DNA of 64,000 nt from Lepidodermella squamata (Eukaryota; Gastrotricha), in the NCBI GenBank assembly GCA_047495785.1, contig JBLDXI010000001.1, positions 3,534,001 to 3,598,000 of the forward strand. The letters run 5' to 3'. Positions 1-10,800 of this stretch are shown here, one piece after another. A model generated the notes under the pieces. The model was not told where the DNA came from, ran no database searches, and saw nothing but the letters and a program-made list of their open reading frames with translations. The position numbers were made by a program, and so were the translations under genes. How positions within the stretch are numbered: the stretch's first letter is position 1; every line of letters begins with the position of its first letter.

Positions 1-406
1 AGCAGTGATCGATTGGATAAAAGAAGCCGAAGATACTTGTCGAAAACACGGTCGTTCATAGTATTCTTGAGCCAAGCTATCACCCGTTTCTCGTCGCTTT
101 CGAATTGGTTAAACCGGAATAATTCATCGGAAGGAATTAAATTTGAAATTATGAGCCAAGCACTTGGAAACTGATTGCGGCACGAAGTAGGCGATAGACC
201 GTGATTGAACAGTGTTACCCATGCGTCAAGCAGTTGCCGAACTCTGGTTACAAATGAATAAGCATGCGCATATTTCGCATATTCATCAATCAATACCTAG
301 TATCAGCTTCAGAAGCAACACGCCGCGCTCCACCGCCATATTCTTGCTGGCAAGTTTTAAGCGCCACAAATAAGTCGCTAACGACTTCCTCTGCTTTCCG
401 ATCCAT
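1..406 (-). CDS. RUN-domain protein, N-terminal part (runs off the window)
   Basis: Two exons can be assembled on the minus strand: 406-297 with ATG at 406-404, and 243 to the window edge. The donor is AG|GTATTG and the acceptor AACCAG|A, and the phase matches (2+1), giving 117 residues. The order of elements fits the start of a RUN domain: an acidic first helix, a block with VRQLLDAW and LFNHGL, then a helix with RVIAWLKN followed by DKYLRLLLSNRSLL. RUN domains are helical modules of adaptors acting with Rab, Rap or Arl GTPases in endosome and lysosome traffic. Which RUN family (RUFY, RUSC, PLEKHM, Rubicon or other) cannot be told without the C-terminus. The ATG lies 148 bp downstream of the CIR1 stop on the same strand. 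An acceptor-like TTTTTGATCTAG lies upstream of the ATG, which would suit trans-splicing. The family call rests on pattern memory only. Confidence 0.6.
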
Positions 407-514
407 CAACGCGAGTCATAAACTGACCCTAGCTTCAATAAGTAACAGGCATATCTAGATCAAAAAGCGTTCAAGGTCATACGAATAAGACAATAATTCA
501 TAAAGCGATACAAT

Positions 515-520
515 TTTATT
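515..520 (-). terminator. poly(A) signal of CIR1
   Basis: TTTATT on plus reads AATAAA on minus, 34 nt past the CIR1 stop codon. It is the only such hexamer in the short gap before the RUN gene and most likely sets the 3' end of CIR1. Confidence 0.55.
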
Positions 521-553
521 GTTGCAAATCAATTAACAAACAAGAATACTAGG

Positions 554-1417
554 TTAATGGCGACGTTCGCTTTTGTGACCCTTGTCACGGTCGCGATGCT
601 TGGAATCATTATCGCGGCGCTCCGAATGTCGATCGTGCTTGTCCTTTTTGTGACGACCGCTGTCATGCTCCGCTTTACTGCTACTGCTGCTGCCACCAGC
701 CGTTCCTTGAAGCTTCGACAGCTTGGCTAACAGCTTTTGTCGCTGATGGTCGGATAAGGAGCTGAGGAATTTCTCCTCTGGGTCGTCCTCGTTATTGCTA
801 ATCAAAGCTTGATTGCGAGCAGAAGGTGCGAAACCACCAACGTTGTATCCCGAGCTGGATGAAGCAACACTCTGCTTCATCTCGATGCCTTGAAGAATTT
901 CCAGAGTTTGCTTCTTCTGCGGATTAGCAATTTTTGAATAATCTGGCTCGGCTGTCAAGTTTTTGCCAAACAATGGGCAAAGCTTATCAGTATTCATGTG
1001 GCCCCACTGTTTGCATTTAATGCAACGAACATTGCGAACTTCGATGCCGAAAGGTTGATCAAGAATTTCATCCTTTCCCTTGGCATATTCTTCACGAGGG
1101 GCGTTGAATTTCTTCTGCCATTCAAACTTGACTTCAACTTTGTTTTTCTCTGCAGCCTCACGATCTTCCTTGCGGCAACCAGGTGGAGGCTCATACATAA
1201 AACTCAAACCAAGTTGGGCTTTCTCGTCACCAAGAAGGGCTTTATTCTGAGTTAACTCTTGCTCACGTTGATAAGCTGCCATGAGCTCGTCCTGCTTTTT
1301 CTTGTCAAATTCACTCTTTTGTTCGACCATCCATTTTCGCTTCAGGTTTTCGAAGTTTCCAGGGTGAAAAAACTTTTTGGACATATAGTTGTTGAAACCT
1401 TTCCCATGGCCCGGCAT
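554..1417 (-). CDS. CIR1: CBF1-interacting corepressor (CIR1 homologue)
   Basis: This is a single-exon frame of 287 aa. CIR is a nuclear protein linking the Notch-pathway DNA-binding factor CSL/CBF1 to histone deacetylase corepressors, and it also associates with splicing factors. The N-terminal Cir_N domain is clear at about residues 12-55 ([13 protein letters not shown], then [15 protein letters not shown]). It is followed by the family's FMYEPPPG and FEWQ motifs and by QPFGI-VRNVRC leading into a short zinc-knuckle-like C-x2-C-x4-H stretch near residues 131-140. [12 protein letters not shown] motif (about 210) matches the family's conserved C-terminal block, and the tail is rich in Ser, Arg, His and Lys (about 245-287). 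The human protein is longer (about 450 aa) because its basic tail is extended. The start is supported by the Cir_N alignment and by an acceptor-like TTTTAATCTAG ending 3 nt before the ATG. Confidence 0.92.
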   Translation of the reverse strand: MPGHGKGFNNYMSKKFFHPGNFENLKRKWMVEQKSEFDKKKQDELMAAYQREQELTQNKALLGDEKAQLGLSFMYEPPPGCRKEDREAAEKNKVEVKFEWQKKFNAPREEYAKGKDEILDQPFGIEVRNVRCIKCKQWGHMNTDKLCPLFGKNLTAEPDYSKIANPQKKQTLEILQGIEMKQSVASSSSGYNVGGFAPSARNQALISNNEDDPEEKFLSSLSDHQRQKLLAKLSKLQGTAGGSSSSSKAEHDSGRHKKDKHDRHSERRDNDSKHRDRDKGHKSERRH

Positions 1418-1420
1418 TTT

Positions 1421-2285
1421 CTAGATTAAAACGGCTTTAAATAAGGATACTCTAGAAGAATAACACAATTAATTAGATTTAAAATTCAAGTTTTCACTGT
1501 CTCAGGCTGTTTAGGATGAGGCAAACTGCTAAACAAAAGAAACGCTGCTCAAGTTTGAATAAAAGTACAAGTACAAGTACAAGTGGCAGCAAAGTACAAA
1601 AGTGTAAAAGTTCTCCGACAACAGCGGCAAACTACGGTATACGGTAGTAAAAGCTTTAATTCTGGATTGCTCTAATACTGTATTGAAGTAGCTTCCAAAG
1701 TGTGTTAGGTAACGGAGAATGAAGATTTGTCATTGACGTCCTTTCATCATCATCTTTTGGGGCTTTGAAATGCCAGCAAAAGCAGAGGCCTGCCAAAGAA
1801 TTCTCGATAAAATTAAAATTAAGAAGTGTCAAGGCCAATTGAGCGTCTATAAAGAGTAAAATTTTAGCAACAAAGTAAATTTTCTAATAATTTGGTTAAC
1901 GCGAAAAACAGTAAAATATCGTTTGAAAAAAATCTCTCATTCCGCTAGCCGCATGTGTTTCTCCAAAATCCGAAACCGGAACCGTGAAGCTAAGCAGCGT
2001 GGAGTGGCTTCATGTGCTTCTTTAAAGCTATTCAAATTTGCATTGGATATCTTTGTTATTCTGTAATCACTTATGATGAATATGGGAATGTCATTTTTGG
2101 CATTTGCCTCAATTATCAATCATCAATCAAATGACCGGCAGTCGTGAATGCGCAAAAGTGGAGTTTGTTTACACAATGAACGAGTTCCTTGAATATGAAA
2201 TCACTTCCTGTTTATTATACATGAATAAAACCGTGAATGGGCGGCGTCTGATCATTAGTGTTTCCTTTCCATATTTCGAATTAAT
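1421..2285. other. Intergenic region between CIR1 and the K+ channel (divergent)
   Basis: This stretch lies between two genes transcribed away from each other, so it should hold both promoters. A short tandem run of AGTACA units lies at 1563-1583. Reading frames here are short and show no family resemblance. I see no clear TATA box. Confidence 0.5.
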
Positions 2286-4232
2286 ATGCCATCTGACGAC
2301 AACAGCGTGGTTGTATCTGTGTCAGGCCTAGTCATCAGCCTCAGCCGGAAGCAGCTCAATAGGTATCCTCACACAAGATTAGCTCAGCAATTTCTTCACG
2401 GTAAATCCAGCTCCACATCCCGATTCCTGCTCGGAAGCGACATCCTCAAAACGTATCAGAATGCCCATATAGGCGACGCAAAAGGGAGTAGTAATCATCG
2501 GAAAGATTCGGACGGGAGTAGTGTGGACGACGATGTAGTTGTGTATTTTTTCAATCGCAATCCTCTACTATTCACTCATATCGTTGACTTCTACCGAACT
2601 GGCATGCTTCATTTTCCGCATCAATATTGCTGGACTGCAATTGCTGACGAACTGGAATACTGGCGGGTTGACATGTCATATCTAGCCGAATGTTGCCAAA
2701 AACGTAAGATATATTAATCTGAAAATTGCTTGTATTTTACATTAATGAAAGCAGTGTACACTGATCACAAAAGGCGTGTTGAAAGCTTCCGCGAAATTCA
2801 GCATATATTTGGCGATGATGTACGCCGATTTCAATCAAATGTTCGCAATACAGAAAATATGGGGCGGCTTTCTTTGTTCCGTAACGCGATGTCTCAGATT
2901 TATTCCGACGCATCTTCGGATAAACCCTTCTATATAAAGGCATATTATTTCTTCTACATCAGCATTGTCGTCCTCTACCTGATTTCATACATTATTCAAA
3001 GCGAAGCTGACTATCGAGAGGTAAATTGCACTTAGCATTTATTTCAAAGATAAAATTTTTGGCTTTCCGAGCAGACACGATCAGAAGACGATCCGGCGAT
3101 TTGTGAAGATTTTAAACATTGGCAGAATGAAACTACTGCTTACGCTGCGATTCTACACAGCAAAACCAACAGAACCCAGTACGTCGACAGCACACCGAAA
3201 TATGTGAAGTATTTTCTTACTACTCGTGAGCTGGAGTTTTCAACATACCTGCTTTTTAACCAGTGGTTTTTGCTACCTTAGCATGTTTGGCGTTCCACAT
3301 AATCGACGGCCTTTGCAACTTTATATTTTTCATGGATCTGTTCTTGCGATACCTTGGTTGGTGAATAATCCATTTTTGGAGTTGGAAATAGTGTTGAATT
3401 TTCAGGCGCCCCTAGCACACGAGCTTTTTTCACTGAAACTGGTCATATCATGGACTGCTTCTGCAATATGTGCGATCTCATTACTTTCGCTCTACACGTA
3501 ATCTTTGATAGTACATTTTTTTCGCTATAATTGTTTCAATTTTAGGCTGGCACCACAGCAAATTTTTCATGCAGCGTAGCTGTGTTGGTGATATATCTAT
3601 TGCTCGAAATTTCTCGCGTCCTTCGAGTCATGCGACTCATCCAGTTCACAAACCGCTATAATGGAATAGTTGTTCTGATGTTGACACTGCGATCGAGTAT
3701 GCGCGAACTTCTTTTGCTGCTATCAGTCCTAGGAGCTGGTGTCGTAGTGTTCGGATTTCTGATTTACGTCGCAGAATTAGGGGACAGCCAAAACAGCAGA
3801 TTCGACAACTTCATGCTCGGTTTTTGGTGGAGCATAGTTACAATGACAACTTTGGGCTACGGCGATATAACGCCTACGACCCCTGTTGGCTACATGATCG
3901 GCAGCGCTTGCGGCATCACGGGCGTAATTTTCGTCGCTCTCCAAGTTCCCGTTATCGCCAACAAATTCAACGACCTATACACTTATGCGCAAGATCAACA
4001 GCTCAGAGAGCAGTGGACGAAAGAGCAGGAATTTCGCAAAAATGAAGTCGCGACAATCATCGTTGACGCGCATCAGCGGCCGCTATCGCAGCAAGAAATA
4101 GGTCACCGCTTGAAGCGCGACTGCGCGAAAAAGTTCGATAACCCTATTGTTGAATTTGCGCACCATCTCGACCGCATTCCTACGTATTTCACCGCAGCTA
4201 GTTTGAATGCTGTGCCCGAAGAGGGCTCATGA
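2286..4232 (+). CDS. Voltage-gated potassium channel, Shaw/Kv3-like (six exons)
   Basis: Exons are 2286-2703, 2755-3020, 3075-3225, 3264-3356, 3406-3497 and 3546-4232. All phases agree and give 1,707 nt (568 aa). The product should be a tetrameric plasma-membrane K+ channel. Residues 7-140 form the T1/BTB tetramerisation domain with an intact HX5CX20CC zinc motif (LHFPHQYC ... ECC), which marks the non-Shaker Kv2-4 classes. S1 is near 205-222. The S1-S2 loop carries possible N-glycosylation sites (NET, NRT). S2 has LCNFIFFMDLFLRYL. S4 is RVLRVMRLIQF (R364, R367, R370, Q373). The pore has the intact filter TMTTLGYGD at 439-447. S6 reads LQVPVIANKF. Two oddities stand out: Gln sits where Kv3 channels have the next S4 Lys, and the first Pro of the PVP hinge is Gln. 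Exon 2 could begin at 2752 instead of 2755, adding one residue. Confidence 0.9.
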
Positions 4233-4381
4233 AATTCACGCTAAGAAGCGCGAACAGCTGATTTTTGTATTTTTGAACCTTTGTTGACTTTTTATACCTG
4301 TGGGTTCCTATTACCCACCCTAATAGTTTCCTCGATTTCCAATTTTCCAGCACTTTTTCGTTATTTGTGATCTGTTTTTCG

Positions 4382-4387
4382 AATAAA
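4382..4387 (+). terminator. poly(A) signal of the K+ channel gene
   Basis: AATAAA lies 150 nt after the channel stop codon. Cleavage would fall near 4400, directly opposite the 3' end proposed for the cadherin gene on the other strand. Confidence 0.6.
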
Positions 4388-4418
4388 AACTCAGTTTTTT
4401 CAATGTAACCGTGTCATT

Positions 4419-4424
4419 TTTATT
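4419..4424 (-). terminator. poly(A) signal of the Fat-like cadherin gene
   Basis: TTTATT on plus is AATAAA on minus, about 395 nt past the cadherin stop at 4819. The two convergent genes would therefore end within a few tens of bases of each other. The stretch 4425-4818 would be cadherin 3' UTR and is AT-rich with no other gene visible. Confidence 0.45.
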
Positions 4425-4818
4425 TCAGTTTTCCTCTACATTTAGGCACTCTGCAAAAAACAGCATTCGTTGCGCGTTCCTCTCCTTCTTTTTTTCATCC
4501 ATGATCATCATAGCAAAAAAAACGATGACAACAAATTATTGTTTGTTAAAATGTTATACATTCTCGAGTCAACGCATCAACAAGAAGAAGAAGATAAAAT
4601 CGCGCGGCAGATAAAAACAAATATCTTACAATTATCGAGAAATAGCAATCCGCGCGGTATAATTTTTTCAATTTTTTTTATAATAATATTATTATGTATA
4701 ATGGCATTGAAAGAGCAGCAAAAAAGAACTCATCATCCTCATCATCGCAACAACAATATAAAAAAGGGAGAGATAGAGCGAGAGATATCGGGATACAAAA
4801 AAAACCGATCCCGAACAT

Positions 4819-7800
4819 TCAATTATTGGTCGTGAAATTACTATTCGACGATCTCGGCTGTTGTAGGAACGACTTGAGAACGCGCCCGGAAAGCGGTGGC
4901 GTGTTTAAGGGGGAGCTCAAATTCGACCCATTCGCCTCAGGAGCGCACAGCTGGTACCAATCTTCAGCCGGTTTTTTCACCGAAGACGACGACTGCTTCT
5001 TACGGCCGCGGTTCAGCCCGGCACCACCTGTTGAGCTGGTCGAACTCGGACTCGCGCTGTGGTTCTCCGGCGCCGGGCCGGTTGGCGATTCGCTCGACGT
5101 TGAGCCGGCGGTCGACGACAGCATCTGGCTGCCATCCGAGGCGTGGGACGACGGGTTGGTGGCGTACAGCTGCGCCTGTTGGTGGTGATGGTGGTGGGCC
5201 TGTTTTAGCAACAATTCAGTGGCTACGGCACCGGCATCGCCACCGCCCATCAGCATCATCATAATCTCAGTGTCATCCTCGAGAACCTCTGATTCGTAGC
5301 CGTCCGATGCCGGCAGGTTGTTGCCGTTGTTTTCTAGCAACGGCCGTTGGCAATTGCCGGTTTCGGGCGACGACGGCGGCGAATCGATTACTTCCTCCGC
5401 CGACAGCTCGGCGATACCCGGCAAAACAGCGGCAGCTGGGGCCCAATCGGTCGTATCCCAAGCGTAACCTGAAATTGAAAATAAATTAAAATTTTAAAAT
5501 TAAAAATTAAAATTCTTCAAGCGCTATTTAGACGTGCCATAAAGTCATAATTTCAAAATGTCCCGAATTGCCCGAAGACAACAAAAATTAAAAAAAAGTC
5601 CCAAAATTTCGAGCGAAAGTTAATGATTTTTCACAATATTCAAAATTTCGTAACGGGTCTGCATGCCAACACGAGTGATTTTTTTCAAACACAAAAAGCC
5701 CGCTGTGATTACGATATCAAAACCATGCATTGCGATGAAAAAATCAAACACAAACACAAAAATATGCCCGTTATTTCCTGTTATTAATTTCTACAAAATA
5801 TCATCACGCTGGGTGTTAATAGACTATATGCATAGAAAAAAACGAACAAGTGGTCTATGACACGTAGCGAGCAAGCAAAGGTGAGTAGTTGATGCACATT
5901 TATATCACGAAGCCTCGTAAAGAATCAGCTTTAAAAATTTCTCAATTTTACGAAAAAATTAAGGCGGATTTTTTAAAGCCGATTTTTACGCCGAGGCAGC
6001 TAGCGACAAATTTGATGCAACTATGCTGATGTTTTCGCATTGATTTTTGTTACCTTTCTGCGGAACCCGTTGAACGAGAATTTGCTGGTTCCCTTCGAGA
6101 TAAGAAGAAGCTTCACCGCCTATATTGCACATGTATCGAACGAAGCATTCATATAACATCAATCATTCCCACAATATTCAGAAAATGTCATCGAAGAGTG
6201 AAAAAAGCCAAAAGCTAAGTGAATAAACATTTCAAAGCGAAAATTCAACAAACCTCCGAATGATTGCTGTAAAAATCTCTTTGTAGACGCTGGAGATTCG
6301 GTACCATTGCTATTACTAGCCGCTTGTTTCTGTTTCTCCAACGGGTCAATCGCCGGTTTCTGCTGAGCGAGCGGCTGAGTTGCTGCAACCGGGGCGACGC
6401 TCGCCATCGGTTTCTGGCCCTTCAACTGCTGCTGAGAACTCGGCAACGGCGCCGCATATCGCTGCTGTTCGTTGAAATTCGTCAAAATCGCCGGCGGTAC
6501 CGGCGGGTTGATGATGCGAATTTCTTCCGGCGCGCAAATCGGCGGCTTCGGCGGCGGCACAGCCGTCATTTGCTGCGAATTGCGGTTGTTCGACGTCGAC
6601 AAAATCGGCATAGCTGTCGATAGGAAAGACTCGACTACAACCGGCACGCCGCTGCTGCGCTGCGAATGCGACATTTGGCTCAGCGAGTCCAGGCCAGGCA
6701 CCATCAGCGGTTGAGTCACCCTGCTGTAGGACTGCGCTTCTTCGTCCAGAACACGGCGCCGGTTGTTCGGGACCTGCGATCGGGTCGAGGCCGTGGCGAA
6801 GGTACCGCGGGTGTGGTAACCAGGGCCGTGGCGGGTGCCTTCGAAGCTCCGCCCACTCATTCGCCGGTTGTTGCCCGATTTCAGGCCGTCAGTTGTTGTG
6901 ACACCCTTCCGTAAATCCGACTCGCGGTGGCTGGATGACGATCGTTTTCTAGGCAACACCCGGCAGCAGCATGCCGCGACTATGACTGAGATAGCCAGGG
7001 CGACCATGACGCCAACGGCGCCGGCGATGATGCCCAATTCGCCCTGGGTGAGTTCCATGGTCGATTCGCAGTTGCGGCCGTAGACGCCGGCTGGGCACGA
7101 GCACTCGTAAGAGCCGAAACTGTTAGTACAGTTGCCGCCGTTCAGGCACGGTGATAATTGAACGGTCTTGCTGGAAGACGATGATGACGATGATGAGTCA
7201 CTTGACCCTATCGCACATTCGTCAATATCACTTTCGCATTCAGGACCTAAAGAAACAATGCAAATTTATTAAATAGTGCTAGAAAAAATTCAAACAAAAA
7301 TTTCCTGAAATACTTCGGAGAACATTTTGAAAAATTCTAAATAAATTTGAACAAATCTTAGAAATTATTAGAGAAAAATAGAAATACAGACAATTGAATT
7401 TTAATTTAAAATTGATAATTTCCGAAGTCAGAAATATTTTTTTATATTTTTTGATAAACAATTTCTAGAAAAATGAGAAAAATTAGTCCGGAGAAATTAG
7501 GTAAAAAAATAGCCCGAAATGTGGACAGATACCCGATTAAACCAAATGTTTCGGCAATAAAAATAATGGAATAAAGCGTATCGATAGAATATAAACTGTC
7601 TACAAGTTTATCCCCACGCACCGTGACGAATTTAATTGAGGGATGAAACATGATGAATTTTAGCAAGTACCCACCCAGCTGTTGCATGCAATATTAAACA
7701 CGGCCAAGCGGATACTTATAATAGCTTGCGGCTCACGTTCTCAGTATGCGTAAAATGCGCGCATTTATACGCTCGAAATAAAGCGATAGATACCACAAGT

Positions 7801-10800
7801 TGAGCGGTGCAATAACAGAAATGAGCGCGCCACTTGTTTTAAAATGCACAAATTGCAGGCGCCTTGTTCGTTCAAAGTGTCAAAAAACTCGCATCGCCAA
7901 TTTTTATCGCGTCGATAAAACAATAAACAACAAAAACAACAACGCAAGTGCACCACTATTATTGTTTCGATGCGATTATTAAACTACTCGAGCAACAGGT
8001 GCGATTTTTCCCATCACAAGTGCGGTAAACAAAAGTATATAGGAATTAATTTATTAACCGAGGCGAAAAGACGAGAATTTTATACGACCGAGATGATCGA
8101 AAATAACAACAATCGAAATTGATGCGATGGCGGGCCTTTTGGCTGGGCAAACAAGGCCGCGGCGAGGGCAACGCGTCTCGCAGTAATTAGCCGCGCGGCC
8201 AAGACGTGCATTAACAACTTCCGAATCGAATCATGTTTGCCGAAGACGGCGGCGCCAAGTCGAGCGAGCGAGCGATATAAATACACTCGATATTCATAAT
8301 TAAGATGACGAAGCGCGATGACGCATAATTAGTATGCGAAAAACCTATGATTTGTCATCACTCAGCATCAAATCTGAGCTGAAAATGCTACTGCGTGTAC
8401 CGAACTCGAGCGCGTCAATCGATACGAATATGTCGCGGCCACGTGTACACAACCGGCGACAGGCAGGTAAAAACCCAGCCTCACACAGGTGTGAATCACC
8501 GTGGCAACGCAATGTGTGAACAAAAAATTATATATATATATCGCGAATTACAAGGAAGTGAGAAACTGCTATAGCGCTGTCGATTATATCGATGCCACTC
8601 ATTTGCTTAGTAGTTTTTTTTGCGTTGAAAAAACCGCAAAAAATACAGGTAAATATTGCGGCGAAACAAATTTTAATGCTGAGAAAACATAGGAAAAAAA
8701 ATAAACCAATATCGCACGGAAAAATCCAGCGAAAATCCGAAAAATTGGAATTTATAAAAAAAAATTAAATTAAAAAATATCCAAGTTAAAAAATTTATAT
8801 AAAATTATGTTGGATCAACAATTATAAAATCCGAAATAAATTCAAAATTTAATGGGGAAATATATTCAAAATTCCAAACTAATTTTTTTCAAAAATTCAT
8901 AAAATTTTACCTGTGAAACCAGCTGGGCAGCTGCAGACCGGTCGCGGATACGCATCCACGCACGCGCCTCCATTCTTGCAATCCGGCCTCAATCCCGTGA
9001 ACGGGCCCGGCACTTGCTTCAAACTAGTCGCCGATTTCTCGCACAGGCCCAACTCGCACCGACTGCCGTAAAACGGCGACGGGCATGCACATTTATAACC
9101 GGCCGATGAGCTAGGGTCATCGCGACACTGGCCACCGTGTAGACACGGCTGATCCGCACAGGGCGATGCGTCCTGTTCGCAACTCATACCCCGAAACCGG
9201 CCTGATTTGCAGACGCAGGCGAATGACGCTGTGGCTGGGCCGAATCTTAGGAATGAACTGGTCGTAGCCGCGGTTGAGACGTGCGGCACACACAGCCCGC
9301 CGTTAGAACAGCTCGGGGCGGCGAGATTACACGGCTCAGCTGGCAGCCAGGCCGCGAATAACTCAGCCGGGCACACGTCGACTACATTCTGCCGGTGACG
9401 AATTTCTGAGACGGAAATGCCGCGGATACAACCGATGAAGCCGGGCACCAGGTGACCGGGTAGGGCTGTCGAGTTGCTCTCCGGCAGCCCGCCGACGTAG
9501 ACCGCGGAGACCCGCGAAAACGGCAATTTCACGACCAGAGGCGACTGGGTGTCCAGAGCTACCTCAATCGAACTAGGCCACAGTCGAATTTTCGCGCCAT
9601 GCCACGCCCCGTCTGACACGCGGACCAACGAAACCGGGGTCGGAGGTCGGACATCAAACCCGGCCTGTACGACCCTGATCACCAAATGGCCAGAATCGGG
9701 TTGAATACCGAGGAAAACGCTTGAAATCGCATCGATAGAGACGGATAACAGCAGCCCGTATTGGACCCTTGTTCGGAATTCGAGGCTCAGTGAGAAAATC
9801 GCGTTGTTAGAATCGACAACCGGCTGCCCGGCTACCTCGACCCAACTCCAGCCGACAAAGGCTAGACTCTGCGTTGTCAACGACTCCAATTCATCGGCTA
9901 ATGACGTTTCGTCTGAAACATCGATGCGACGAGCCAAGGCCGGCAGGCACCTCGGCTCAGTCGGTGGGCAAATGCAGTGCATTCGCGGGTCGCCGCGCAC
10001 TGGCAGGCACGACATGTGGCTCGGGCACGCGATTTGCGACGAGCACGTCTCGACAACGCGGTCGCACGACTGGCCGACATAACCCTGGTGGCATCGGCAG
10101 ATCGAATTCGACGAAAATGACGGCAAAGCAGCGATTGCGATGGAATCAGGTTCATTATTCAGCGAAATCGACGATTCGACGTTTTGGTGGTAGACTAGTG
10201 AATGCAGGGCTACGCATTGGCCGTTATTCTCACAGGGTGGCCGGAAGTCGGAACAATCTGCGCCGAGAGATGCGCTTGAGACTATCAATTTCGATCGCCG
10301 ACGAATTGTCTCCAGTTTTTCGGAGATTTTCTGCGAAAAACGCGTCCCTTCAAGGTAAGATCCGTTCGAAAACCGGCCGAGAATGAGGGCAGAAACGCCG
10401 CTAGCCACAGCCCTAGGTCGTAATTTCGATCTTTTACCGTAATTTTCACTCGCAGCGACTACGAAAACTTGATCGCAAATGCCTAATTTCGAGATAGTTT
10501 CCTCCAATTGCCGGCTGTCTCGAGCGAAAAGCGACAAATCGATCGAATCGATGGTCAGAACAACGCCGCTAGTTGACAAAACGTCAGATGGCAAGTGCTC
10601 GACCACCAATTTTAAGGAGGCGTGGCTAACGAACGACCCATCCGAGGCTGAGATGTTGATGCTAAACGATCCTTGCGTTAAAAATCGCCCATTTGCGACC
10701 AAAAGCGCGCTATTAGTGCCTTCTAAATCCCGCATTGAGAAGATTTGACTACCCGGCGAGACGATTGCGAAGTTCAAAATGTCGTAAGGATCGGCATCTG

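Noticed and set aside
4694-5188. Plus-strand frame opposite the cadherin tail
   Set aside because: The minus strand carries the WDTTDW tail exon in correct phase; the plus frame is its shadow.
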